Shown here: positions 46,452 to 57,290 of the stretch, one piece after another
Layout: every line of letters starts with the position of its first letter
Position numbering within the stretch: position 1 is the first letter of the stretch
Source of the DNA: Megamerina dolium
Taxonomy: Eukaryota; Arthropoda; Insecta; Diptera; Megamerinidae
Assembly: GCA_963854835.1 (NCBI GenBank)
Contig: OY978528.1
Location: 39,489,460-39,553,459, forward strand
Length of the DNA stretch: 64,000 nt
Direction of reading: 5' to 3'
Notes under the pieces: model-generated
What the model saw: only the letters and a program-made list of their open reading frames with translations
Database searches by the model: none
Told to the model about the DNA's origin: nothing
Translations under genes and position numbers: made by a program

Positions 46452-47686
46452 GGTCTGGATAGCAATGTTTGGAGTAACATCGATTGATTTTTCATCATTT
46501 CTTGCATCATTGTTTGCATTGAGTTCATGAATTGGTTCATATTCTGAATCAATGTTTGAAGCAAATGTTCAAGGGTACTTGGCTGTTGGGTGGGCAGTGA
46601 GTGTTTCTGCTCATTATTTACATTGCTTTGTTGGTGTGGGTTTTGTTTTAACACGCTAGCGTATGAATTGGTTTGATTCTTGTTTGGGATTGCAGAGAAG
46701 AATTGTGTTGCATCAATATTTTGTCTCTTACTTGAGTTGGCTATCTGAGTTTGCTCAACTAGTTTTAGAGGTTGATTGCTAGCGGAGAAATTTAGCTTTA
46801 GGGTTGTATATACTGGGCAACCTCTATAATTTGCGGTGTGATTACCTCCACAATTGCTGCATTTTTTCATGCTAGCATCGCCTTTAGATTTTGGGCATAT
46901 GTTTGATTTATGGAGATCTCCACAAATCACACAAACAGCTGGCAGGGTACAATATGTCTTAGTATGTCCATATTCTTGGCAGTTACTGCACTGGGGAGGT
47001 CCAGTTCTCTTATGGGGTTCTTCGATTGTGATTTTGCGATGCAATAAATATCGAATTTTATATATGGGGTGTACTTCACCTTTTTTTACGGGTTTTGTTT
47101 CAGGCTGAAGCTCAATACGATATAACGGTTGAGGTATATTGTTCTTGTTGAGAATGTTGAATACTGTTTTGGCTTGAAACCCTTCTTCCTGAAGGGCAAG
47201 TTTGATTTCGTTAATGTCAACGTTGGGTTCGACGCCTTTGAGTACTACGATTAAGCCCTTACTACTTTTTAGCTGATATGTGTAGTAATTCTTTTTTACA
47301 GCATCAAATTCCGCAATTACTTTGCGATAATGAGTTTCGCTGTAGATTTGCACTTTCGTTTCCTCAATTTGGCCTTTGCGAATAGGAACAACGTGGAAAT
47401 TCTTTGGTCCTATAAGACTTGTAATTCTAGAAATCAACTTGTCTGAGTTGCGTTCTCTTAAGAAAATGGGTGGGGGTTTGAAATTTTTCTTGGAGATAAT
47501 ATTTTCGTCACTTTCATCACCTGAAAGCAGAGCGTATCTATTTTCCGAACTAATAGGGGCAGTGTTCTGCTTTTGAATTTTTGTTGAATTCATTTGTTTT
47601 GAATTTTGTGGACTTCTTTTTCGCTTTACTACAGTTATGTAGCGATCAATTCCAGTTTTATCAGCAACTGGTTCTTTATTAGTCAT
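46448..47686 (-). CDS. Jockey E1b ORF1 (gag-like, three zinc knuckles)
   Basis: An open frame of 412 codons from an internal ATG (MTNKEPVADK); similarity to E1a shows the natural start lies further upstream, so this copy is 5'-truncated. Basic motif VVKRKRSPQN is followed by a pre-C2HC type region (about 70-225, with YYTYQLKSSKGLIVVLKGVE) and three zinc knuckles: CSNCQEYGHTKTYC, CVICGDLHKSNIC and CSNCGGNHTANYRGC (about 235-300). A Gln/Asn-rich tail with Met repeats may form a coiled coil. The protein would coat LINE RNA in the ribonucleoprotein. The frame is intact to its stop at 46448-46450. Confidence 0.88.
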   Translation of the reverse strand: MTNKEPVADKTGIDRYITVVKRKRSPQNSKQMNSTKIQKQNTAPISSENRYALLSGDESDENIISKKNFKPPPIFLRERNSDKLISRITSLIGPKNFHVVPIRKGQIEETKVQIYSETHYRKVIAEFDAVKKNYYTYQLKSSKGLIVVLKGVEPNVDINEIKLALQEEGFQAKTVFNILNKNNIPQPLYRIELQPETKPVKKGEVHPIYKIRYLLHRKITIEEPHKRTGPPQCSNCQEYGHTKTYCTLPAVCVICGDLHKSNICPKSKGDASMKKCSNCGGNHTANYRGCPVYTTLKLNFSASNQPLKLVEQTQIANSSKRQNIDATQFFSAIPNKNQTNSYASVLKQNPHQQSNVNNEQKHSLPTQQPSTLEHLLQTLIQNMNQFMNSMQTMMQEMMKNQSMLLQTLLSRP

Positions 47687-47744
47687 CGCACTAGATTCTT
47701 TAGCTACTGGGTCATGTACTTCAGTAGAAAGGCCGTTATTTGTT

Positions 47745-48942
47745 TGCCTTCTAAGTGATTTGCAAATGCTTCTGCTTTATCTTGATCGCTTCTTACCCAT
47801 GATCTATCTGGCATTCGTATTGGAGCCTCTCTTATTATCGGACATTTTACACCTTTGACTGCTTTCCACAGAGAATAATCTGTATCTTTTGTTGCAGCAA
47901 GATTACTAATATATACATTTAAACGTCTCTCTTCGGCTTCTTTTAAGATTTAGTGCAGTCTGCCAATTTTTGTTTTAGGTTTGGTGATCTATGCTGCTGC
48001 CATTCTCTCCTGGCTTTCCTTTTAATTTTAATTAATTCCTCAATATCGGCATTTGTATGCTTTTTATAATCTTGGAATTTATGTTGAGGTTTCAAACCAA
48101 ATGAATCTACAAGAGATGTAGGATTACCAATTTTAGCAGCTTCATGAGCCAACTTGGTGAAATTTTCAACTGCACTGTCGACTTGCTTTACTGTCTTAAG
48201 AGGTATTTTAAGGCCAATGTGAGAACTAATATATTTTTTATAATTTAGCCAATTAGTGAATTTGTTTGTATGATACTGGCTTGATTCTCTGAAACTAACT
48301 AAAACATTTAGTAAAATGAACGATGGAGAATGATCAGATGAAAGTTCAAAGGATGGCCATGCCTTTAAATGGGTTCTTTTTAGACTTTTAGTTACTGCAA
48401 AGTCAATAAGATCCGGTACTTTTCTAGGATCCGAAGGCCAGTAAGTAGGTTGGCCGGTAGATATGGCATCATATCCGTTGCTTGATATTGTCGAGAAAAG
48501 ACGTCTACCTTTTGGAGATATAAGCCTGGAACCCCAATAAGTGTGCTTGGCGTTATAGTCCCCCGCCGCGATAAACGTATGCCCTAAAGTTGCAAAATAT
48601 TCAGAAAATTGTGATTTTGTAAACAGAAGATATTGTTAATTTTTGGGTACTTGTTTCTATACAAATAGAGGTGGAATGAATATATTCTTTGCAAAATTCT
48701 TCTAATGCATAATGTTTTATTCTATTTTTGATGAGGATAGCTGTCCCTCCTCTTGCCTTATTTTCAGGGTGTTTGGTATCATAAAGCGTAAACTCATTTA
48801 TTGAAAAATTATTAAATTTTGTGAAGAGAGTTTCTGAAATAAGCATTACATCAACTTGATTTTTATGGAGAAATACTTTCAGTTCATTTTTATGTTGGCT
48901 TAACCCATTTGCATTCCAAAAACATAACTTTAGTTCGTTCAT
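47745..48942 (-). pseudogene. Jockey E2 ORF2 fragment (endonuclease and linker only)
   Basis: ORF2 starts at 48942, again overlapping the ORF1 stop. LCFWNANGLSQHKNELKVF, VMLISETLF and GGTAILIKNRIKHYALEEF are in frame to a break near 48620. Further pieces carry the DFN-like and SDHSP-type region (48300-48560), then IEELIKIKRKARREWQQHRS and a TAA near 47950, then DYSLWKAVKGVKCP and AEAFANHL just before the junction at 47741. The reverse transcriptase is wholly absent. Confidence 0.85.
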
Positions 48943-51900
48943 TGTTTTGACAGAATTGCTTCAAGGAGCATGGACTGATTTTTCATTAGCTCTTGCATCA
49001 TGCCTTGCATTGAATTCATAAAATGTGTCATTAACTGGACCAGATTATTTACAAAATTTTCAAGAGTGTTTGGAACACTATCTTGATTAACTTGAACTGG
49101 AGGAGTAGTCCCCTTTAAAATGTTTGCATAAGATGTTGGCATAACATGAGTAGTATTTGTAACATTTTGTGGAGAAGGAGCAGATACATGCTCTATTTGA
49201 GGAGCATTAACCATTGATGGGTTGCGAGGTCTTACTTGGGAAGTACTTTTAAGTTTGAGTTTGAGCTCAGTATAAACTGGTCAACCTCTATAGTTTGCAG
49301 TGTGATTTCCACCGCAGTTACTACATTTTTTAACAGAAGAATCTTCTTTGTTAACAATACATTTGGAGGTGGGATGAAAGTCCCCACATATAACGCATAC
49401 ACTTCGTAGAGTGCAGTAAGATTTTGTGTGCCCATACTCTTGACAGTTAGCACATTGTATTGGGCCCGATCTTTTATGAGGTTCTTCCACCGAAATTCTT
49501 CGGTGAATTAAATATTTTATATTATATATTGGGTGAATTTCACCCTTTTTAAGTTTCTTAATATCGGGTTCCAACTCGACGCGATATAATGGCGTAGGTT
49601 GTTTTTCTTTATTTTTTATGTTGAACACGGATTTGACCTTAAAACCCTCTTCTTCTATAGCTATTTTCACATCATTGCAGTCAACATTTGGCTCAATGCC
49701 TTTTATCACAACGACTAATCCTTTGCTGCTTTTCAACTGGTACGTGTAATAGTATTTCTGTTTGTCATCAAAATATTTTGTGACAGAACGATAATTTCTT
49801 TCTTCATATATTTGCAGTTTAATTTCTTTAATAGTGTTCTTCATGATTGTTACTATATGAAAATTCTTTGCACCAATAAGTTGCGTAAGGCATTTTATTA
49901 ATTCAGTTTGGTTGTTTTCCGTTACATATATTGGGGGTGGCTTAGATTTCTGCACTGTTGATTCTACTTCTTGTTGATTTAGGATTGCAAATCTATTATT
50001 ATTATTTATATTGTTGTTGTTGTTATTATTGTTATTATTATTATTAGTGCCATTCTGCTTATGGATTTTCGGGGTATTTTTTTGTACGTCACCCTGAGGG
50101 CTTCGCTTCCTCTTTGTAATTAATATATACCTATCCATTCCAGTTCGTACCTTTGTTGATGATATTGATAGCGATGAATGTTTATCAACATGTTTATTTG
50201 CATTTTGCAAATGTTGCGAATTACCGGTTAGCAAGATGTTGTTTTTATACCCTGCATAATGCAATATGCATGGTATATTCATTTCGGTCAGATGTTTGTG
50301 TCCACTTGAAGGAATCTCCGGAGATATAGACATAGATATATATTCGTGATCAGCGTCGGATAAATTTTCGATTTAACGATGTCCGTCCGTCCGTCCGTCC
50401 GTCCGTCTGTCTGTCACCTGGCTGGTTCGCACGATAACTTGAGTAAATATTGAGCTATTTCGATGAAATTTGGCATAAGTAATCTATGATCCAAGGGTAC
50501 GGAGGGGATTGATATTGGGCATGATCGGTCAATAACCGCGCCCACACCAAGCATTCAAAGCGACTAACCTCGAAATTTTCAAAATCTTTAACTTGCTATA
50601 ACTCACATAATATACCACTTGGGACAACAATTATTGGCACATAGACTTACATTATACTACTGTATAACCTCACCAAAAGTGGTTGAGCCACGCCCACTTT
50701 TTAGCGTAGCTCTCATACAAAGTGTCTGTACTTTTTTTAAATTGAAACAGCTGTAACTTCTACAATCTTCTGTCCAGAATAACCATAATTGACACTTAGA
50801 TTAACATGGTAGTCGGAAATAATCTGGCAGAAAATCAGTGTGCCACGCCCACTCCTTTTTGGGTCTCCCATACAAAGTTGCGGAAATTAAAAAAAATGTT
50901 ACCGGTTATAACTTGCAAACTATTCAGCGTAGAATAACGAGATTTAAGGTGTGGTAAGGTAGGCTCACAGAAAATGGACGCACCACGCCCACTGTTTATC
51001 GTAGCCCCCATACAAATTTTAAATTGAAACAGCTGTAACTTCGGCACTCTTCTGTCTAGAATAACCATAATTGACACTTAAATTAATATCGTAGTCGGAA
51101 ATAATCTGGCAGAAAATCAGTGTGCCACGCCCACTCCTTCATGAGTCTCCCATACAAAGTCAAGGGAATTAAACTAAAACTTTAAGCTCCATAACTTACA
51201 AACCATTTAGAGTAGGACAACGACATTTAAGGTATGGAATAGTATTGTACGAGCAACTAGACTCATTTGAAATGGGCGCGCCACGCCCACTGTTTATTGT
51301 AGCCCCTGTAACTTCGGAAATCTTCTGCCTGAAATAACCATAATTGACACTTAGATTAATATCGTAGTCGGCAAAAATCTGGCAGAAAATCAGTGTGCCA
51401 CGCCCACTCCTTCATGAGTCTCCCATACAAAGTCAAGGGAATTAAACTAAAACTTTTAAGCTCCATAACTTACAAACCATTTAGCGTAGGACAACGAGAT
51501 TTAAGGTATGGATAAGTATTGTACGAGCAACTAGGCTCATAGGAAATGGGTGTGCCATGCTCACTGTTTATTGCAGCCCCCATACAAAATGACTGAAATT
51601 CTTTTAAATTTAAACAGCTGTAACTTCGGCAATCTCCTGTCTAAAATAACCATAATTGACACTTAGATTAATATCGTAGTCGGAAATAATCTGGTAGAAA
51701 ATCAGTGTGCCACGCCCACTCCTTCATGAGTCTCCCATACAAAGTCGAGGGAATTAAACTAAAACTTTTAAGCTCCATAACTTACAAACCATTTAGCGTA
51801 GCACAACCAAATTTAAGGTGTGGATTGATATTGATATTATTGATATTAATTACCAGAAAGAGATACGTCACGCACACTTTTTATATAGCTTCCGTACAAA

Positions 51901-52487
51901 GTCTCGGATTTATCTTAAACATTAAAACACCCATAACTTACTAATTAATACGCCTAGGTCAACCCATTTCAACCTATGTAGTTTAGTATTATAGGCAGAA
52001 ATTGATCCTCCAAAATTGGTGAGGTACGCCTGCTTCTTAATGTAGGTCCTATACAAAGTAGTGGAAGAAAAGGATGGATATACGAGCAAACTTTTTATAT
52101 ATACCTCTACATATGCAGGGTATAATTTGGTCGGCCCCAGCCGACTGTAAGGAGATTTTTTTCAAATGCTTTTGGTACAATTGTATTAGTGGATTGATTT
52201 TCTCTCTCTTTATGTTGCGAGAGAACTGACAACGGTGTATTTCCTAGTACATGCGCTGTTTTTGTTGCTAATTCCTGTACTTCAGGTGTGACACATTGTG
52301 CACTCCAAGACATGTTGTTGCTCGGGGAAGGAGCATAAGACAAAGAGTCTTCAGTTGTTGTTGTTGTCTCACAGTGCTTCAACAATTTCAGTGTACTTTC
52401 ACTGTTATTTTGAATTTCTGATTTGTGAGATTCACGTTCGGTCACAAAAGAGCGTCGCACCGATTGCGGAGAGCGTTTAACACTCAT
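48939..52487 (-). pseudogene. Jockey E2 ORF1, split by repeat C
   Basis: The natural start is at 52487 (MSVKRSPQSVRRSFVTERES). The frame reaches about 52153, where repeat C begins. Coding sequence resumes left of repeat C at about 50245 (LTGNSQHLQNANKHVDKH), continues through ITKRKRSPQGD, an (AAT)n-encoded Asn run at 49990-50045, the pre-C2HC type region and knuckles CANCQEYGHTKSYC, CVICGDFHPTSKC and CSNCGGNHTANYRG. A TGA at about 49279-49281 interrupts the frame before the last part (49214-48939, MNSMQGMMQELMKNQSML). It is the E2 counterpart of the E1 ORF1 and clearly diverged in sequence. Confidence 0.87.
50246..52152 (+). repeat. Dispersed repeat, copy C (full, tandemly expanded)
   Basis: 1.9 kb. 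Starts TATACCCTGCATAATGCAAT with the 5' hairpin, GTCCGTCCGTCCGTCCGTCC run and CACCTGGCTGG. Next come about four units of roughly 260-300 bp (50760-51050, 51050-51310, 51310-51610, 51610-51830), each with CATAATTGACACTTA, AATCTGGCAGAAAATCAG, TGCCACGCCCACTC and TCTCCCATACAAAGT. Ends TGCAGGGTATAATTTGG, hairpin GTCGGCCCCAGCCGAC and TGTAAGG. No coding capacity. Confidence 0.92.
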
Positions 52488-52753
52488 TTATTTCTTTTTA
52501 CTTGCACTTGTGTTGGTGTTTTTTTTTTTAATATTTAATATAGTTTTATCTGTTATCCACAGTTTTGTTTGTTTGCTTGATTCCTCCGTTGAATCAAACA
52601 AAGCAATATCTTTATTCCAACTATCACTTTAAGCGTCCTTTCGCAATTGTTTCCTATCACATACGCAATTCAACACAACTTCAAACTCACAAAAGCACGG
52701 AGCACAGAAAAACACGTCCGCACTCTTGCATATGTATAACATCATTGTAATGA

Positions 52754-53135
52754 ATTGTTTTGAATTTTGTGGACTTCTTTTTCGCTTTACTACAGTAATG
52801 TAGCGATCAATTCCAGTTTGAACAGCAACTGGTTCTTTATTAGTCATCGCACTAATTGCTTTAACTACTGGGTCATGCACTTCAGTAGAAAGGCTGTTAT
52901 ATGTTTGCTTTGATGTTGTAACTGTTGGTGTTACAGCAGGAGAAGCGCATTGTACACTCCACGGTATAGAGGGAGATAGTATATCACGAGAGAACAAACT
53001 ATTTTTTTTGTCTGTATTTATTGTTGTTGCAAATTTTGATGTAGTGTTAGAGTGAGGAATATGTACAGGCAAAAGATTTACACTGTTACTTTCACTTGTG
53101 CAGTGTGTATCAACTGTTTTTTTTTTATAATGCAC
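52754..53135 (-). pseudogene. Jockey E1a ORF1 N-terminal fragment
   Basis: Starts at 53135 with MHYKKKTVDTHCTSES. A Ser/Thr-rich N-terminal region runs to VQTGIDRYITVVKRKRSPQN and ends at the junction with the E2 5' leader near 52754. The upstream leader reaches the target duplication at 53399, so this is the intact 5' end of the block. The last 40 codons of the open frame are E2 leader, not protein sequence of the family. Confidence 0.85.
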
Positions 53136-53399
53136 TTATCGGGGGGGTTTGCGCGGGTGATTGCAAATTATTGTTTACACACACATTAACTCATATTATA
53201 AACAAATTGTTTGCAAACGATATTATATTATTTTATTATTTTTTTTTTTTTTTTAAATAAAAATCACCGAAATAACTCCTTGAGTTTCTTAGCGTCTTTT
53301 CGCAAAATATTAAATTTTTTTTTTTACCGAAAACAATCACTTTTCCGACTCTATCAAACACGTCCACTCTTATTGGTGACTTTCACGGATCAATAATAT

Positions 53400-53904
53400 A
53401 ATAACCATAATTGACACTTAAATTAATATCGTAATCGGAAATAATCTGGCAGAAAATCAGTGTGCCACGCCCACTCCTTCATGGGTCTCCCATACAAAGT
53501 CGAGTGAATTAAACTAAAATTTTAAGCTCCATAACTTACAAACCATTTAGCGTAGGACAACCAAATTTAAGGAGTGGATTGACATTGAAAAATTAATTAG
53601 ATATACAAGAAAGAGGTAAGCCACGCCCACTTTTTATATAGCTTCCGTACAAAATCTCGGATTTATCTTAATCATTAAAACACCCATAACTTACTAAATA
53701 ATACGCCTAGGTCAACCCATTGCAACCTAGGTAGTTTAGTATTATAGGCAGAAATTATTCCTCAAAAATTGGTGAGGTAGCCTGGTTCTTAATGTAGCTC
53801 CTATACAAAGTAGTGGAAGAAAAGGATGGATATCCGAGTAAACTTTTTACATATAAATCTACATATGCAGGGTATAGTTTGGTCGGCCCCAGCCGACTGT
53901 AAGG
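53400..53904 (+). repeat. Dispersed repeat, copy B, distal part
   Basis: Begins with the second AATAACCATAATT, continues exactly where the proximal part stopped (GACACTTAAATTAAT), and ends TGCAGGGTATAGTTTGG, GTCGGCCCCAGCCGAC and TGTAAGG. Joined only in concept, the copy is about 1.2 kb with fewer internal units than C. Confidence 0.92.
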
Positions 53905-54700
53905 ATATTTTTTTTTTTATTTCAGTTCAATGTTCAATGTTGTTTTTAGTTCCTAAAAGTGTAAAACCTTCTTGCTCTTCCAGTGTAAGTTGTAACATCT
54001 TTCTTCCACAAATACTTAGTTAACTTAAATCCTTCTCACTAATTCCGTGCAAAAAAAAAACCAACTGACCGCATATACCTATGTCTGCACGCAAGTGAAG
54101 CTTAAAGCTAAGTGCCCTTTCTATGTTTTTATTGGCTTTATTTATACCAAATTTGCTCCCGTTAAGATGTTTATATGTATAAATAGAATATAGTACAGTT
54201 CATATTGAATATGCATAATACAAATAATATATTCATGTTTTACCCATATAACAACAATTCATATACATATGTACAATATTTTGAAAGATAAGATTTTAAC
54301 AATGTATATATAATAATATAATTCATTTTTAGCCCTTTCAAAAGGTCAGACTTTAAAGGTATTCACTAGTATTGTAGAAATATTTGGATTCTCATAACTT
54401 TTTGACTGGCGTTTAAAAATCACCATAAATTTTCCAATAAAATATACAACTTTTCGAACATTTAAAATAAACCCTATTGTTGGGACATCCTGTATTTGTG
54501 TGCTTGTTAGGTTTTTTTGCTGTTTTCATTGGAAGATTGAATTGAAAATTGAAATCATTACAATGAATCATTTTTAATTGTGATGATTTCATTTGAAAAA
54601 ATTTTTTTGCTCTGAAAAAATTTAACTAAAAATTCAAAACCTCCCAAAAACTTCTATAAGCTTAATACAAAGTTATTTGAGTTTATTAAAATTTTCACTA
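53905..54700. other. Spacer; SINE S5 tail and target copy at its left end
   Basis: The T run and ATTTCAGTTCAATG at 53906-53931 are the displaced tail and target duplication of SINE S5. The rest is AT-rich with nothing recognised. Confidence 0.55.
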
Positions 54701-54708
54701 CTGTACAT

Positions 54709-55240
54709 TAGGGTGGATCACGCAAAAAAGTATCGAAATTTTACCCCTATTTTGAAAGATTATGTTGAAACGGTCACGGGACAAACAAAAATGTTTTCTT
54801 TATCATAGCTATTAGAGAGCGCTATAATCCCCTCATATAAGACATTGAACGAACCTTTAAAAAACATAATTCAGTTTCTCTGATTCTACCCCCTAATGAA
54901 ACATTTTTCCACCATAAAATTAAAACCCTTAAAAAAATAAGAAGTTCCTTTAGCTACTCCGTTAGCTTTAGAGGAACTAAATTAAATTTTTTAAGGGTTC
55001 GTGCAATGTGAAAGTCATATATGAAGGAATTATAGCTCTTTCTAATAGCTTTTCAACGAGCTATCATTTCCAAAAGTCGGATAATTAAAAACTGTGTTGT
55101 GATAAAAAAAAAAACAATTTTATCGGTTCTAAAAGGGTTAAGAAAAAAAATGTTTTTTTTGTCTCGAGAAAGTTTCAACATAATGTTTCAAACTATGGGT
55201 GAAATTTTCAACGTTTTTGTATGTCAAACGATCCACCTTA
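54709..55240. mobile_element. Foldback MITE (hAT-like, 8-bp target duplication)
   Basis: CTGTACAT stands on both sides (54701-54708 and 55241-55248). The ends are TAGGGTGGATC and, reversed, TAAGGTGGATC. The complementarity goes far beyond the tips: blocks such as TTATGTTGAAAC, AGCTATTAGA, GCTATAAT and AGTTCCTTTAGCTAC recur inverted, so nearly the whole 532 bp is one imperfect hairpin centred near 54958. Eight-base duplication and end sequence fit a non-autonomous hAT-type element. It has no coding capacity. Confidence 0.9.
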
Positions 55241-55339
55241 CTGTACATACAATTTGTACATATATGTACGTGCTAACATGCACCACACCCATGGCATCAT
55301 AGCCGCTATTAGCTTTGATCCAAGAGTAATTTCGTTTGT

Positions 55340-55560
55340 AATTTGTTTTGTCATGCGACTCTCACTCAACGAATCGGAACCGTGAATTTAATAAAAGCGC
55401 TCATCGCACAGCGTAGTACAGCAGTTGTTAAATTCCGAGGATTTTTAACAACAGTCGTTCTGTCGGTTAGTCGATTCGTGGGTCGACTTGTTTGGTCGAA
55501 CGACCTACCACGCAAAACAAACACAAATTGAGTACACCCAAATAGCAATTAAAATGGACG
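55340..55560 (+). promoter_or_regulatory. Candidate host core promoter
   Basis: A locally GC-richer stretch. ACAGTC at 55451-55456 resembles an Inr (A at 55453 as +1), and GGTCG at 55481 stands at +29, near the DPE position. An ATG with a 36-codon frame (MDVGIVVELNYSQPLAQFQG) follows at about 55554. No TATA box. It is suggestive only; no known gene was recognised. Confidence 0.25.
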
Positions 55561-55717
55561 TCGGCATCGTTGTTGAGCTTAATTATAGCCAACCCCTGGC
55601 CCAATTTCAAGGCAATATTTACTGTCAGTACTCGTATGTGTGTATAGTACGGACAATACGGTAATACCTACATACTTGTGTGTATACATAGTTAGTGAAA
55701 TCAAGGCGTTCCGCTAA

Positions 55718-55777
55718 TGAATGCAAATCTCCGAAAATCGTTACGACAATGATGACGAAGGGTTCGACGATTTCGAA
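55718..55777 (+). other. Small acidic ORF, unassigned
   Basis: ATG to TGA, 19 codons, ending NDDEGFDDFE. Composition is unusual for the AT-rich surroundings, but there is no splice acceptor upstream and no similarity that can be named. Confidence 0.15.
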
Positions 55778-56008
55778 TGAGATTAAGTGTAAATTAATGT
55801 ACGTCAACGATTGTATGAACGCTGCCAATGTACCATGCTGAATGCCTGTTAGTGGGTTGTGTTGCTTCCTGTTTTTGGCCGTTGTTTTTTATTATTGTTT
55901 GGACGATAGGCTGCTTATTTTTATCTTTCTATAATACAGACGGAGAAGAAGAAACAAAAACAAATTACCCAAAACAGGCTATACATTTTTAAAAACTACT
56001 TAAATCAC

Positions 56009-56083
56009 ATGGAGCCTACATTGCCAAACAACGGCGATAAGAAGGCAAAAAAGTCGAAGAAGAAGACCAAATGTTTTCCATAA
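56009..56083 (+). other. Small polybasic ORF, unassigned
   Basis: 24 codons: MEPTLPNNGDKKAKK followed by more Lys and ending TKCFP. A Lys-rich run before a near-terminal Cys recalls lipid-anchored protein tails, but only two residues follow the Cys, so it is not a CaaX box. It may be chance. Confidence 0.15.
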
Positions 56084-56090
56084 CGTTGTA

Positions 56091-57059
56091 GAAGGAAGAG
56101 TAATATTAGCATCAGCAGTAGCAGTAGCAGCTGTTTCAATACCGTCAACTTTAACTTACCAAATAATTTCTTCATTTACGATTTTCCAATTAAATGCAGC
56201 CGCGCCACTGAACCGTTATAATTTACCACAATTATATTATTATTGTTGTTATTATTATTTTTTTTCTTTCTCCTATTGCAAGTCTAATTTATTCTTCCAT
56301 CATCGAGTCTACTGAGCAAAGTATGCGTATATTTACATATAACATAGAACATAGTGTACTATAACGAAGCCATAACGAATGTTCGAACGAATGGCTATCC
56401 TTGCAAGATTTAATTAAAATCTCATTTAAATTGCTAGTGTAAGTGTAAGCCAGCTAGCAGCAGGTATGCATTATCAGCAGACGAAAGGAATTGAAATGCG
56501 AACAAGATAATACTGATGACGATCATGATGTTGATGATGATGAGTATACTACCGATACATACCCCATAGCAGAGAAATAAATTAAATAATAGTTAGAATA
56601 AGAATAAATAAGTAAATAGGCAAGTGTATTATGTACCATCATTAGCCAAACTTAATGGAAAACCTTATGGAATAGTGATTTTATGACTACCCATACAAAA
56701 TTTAGTTGCAGCAAAATTTGTAAATTATTTATATTATCTCTCTAATAAGGTGCTCTCAATAATTAAGTGTCATTAAGCATAATTAATAGGCATACACACG
56801 TATATAGATATAAGCAGCCAGTAGCTAATACCATTGTGTACTAGGAAATATCGGGTTGGCAAATGCACGCATATTTTATAATAGTTTAGATTCGCTGGTC
56901 TCTAAACACTCTTGATAGAAGTAAGGGTTTGGAGATACTATTTTGATGAGATTTTCCTAAGAAAGAAATGATTAACACTGTCTAATAAGTAACTAACCGG
57001 AATTTCAAGTTTAGAACAATTGGAAAACTCATTAGAATAATTTTCTAAAATTAATTTTA
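56091..57059. other. AT-rich stretch, nothing recognised
   Basis: GATGATGATG and AGCAGTAGCAG short tracts only. Confidence 0.5.
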
Positions 57060-57290
57060 TTCAATATAGATTTGATTTGAGTGAATAATCGGATTTTGTA
57101 AAATTCTTCGGTACTTGGGCTTCTGCTGCTTGAATTTCTGGAATATCATCACATAAAGCTCTTCTTGTTAAAATTCGATTCAATTTTTGGAACAGAGTCT
57201 AGTTATACCTACAAAGATCAGGCGAATACGGAGAGTGGTCGATTACAGAAATTTGTTTTTTCATAAAAAATTCAACAACATTTTTGCTTT
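57060..57290 (-). pseudogene. Mariner-type transposase C-terminal fossil
   Basis: Minus strand: VVEFFMKKQISVIDHSPYSP, DLCRYN, stop, TLFQKLNRIL and DDIPEIQAAEA. The SPYSPDL block and following helix are those around the last catalytic Asp of mariner-type transposases, but the Asp itself is lost. No ends recognised. Differs in family from the fossil at 58420-58870. Confidence 0.65.

Larger units (their letters stand above)
43694..53399 (-). mobile_element. Chimeric Jockey-type LINE block, 9.7 kb within one target duplication
   Basis: Reading 5' to 3' on the minus strand: E1a (53399-52754, 5' leader and ORF1 start), E2 (52753-47741, its own 5' leader, ORF1, endonuclease and linker, no RT; interrupted by repeat C), then E1b (47740-43694, ORF1 from near its start, full ORF2 remnant, poly-A). 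E1a and E1b overlap by about 150 bp of ORF1 at roughly 93% identity. E2 is a different subfamily. Only the outer ends show a target duplication. Confidence 0.85.
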
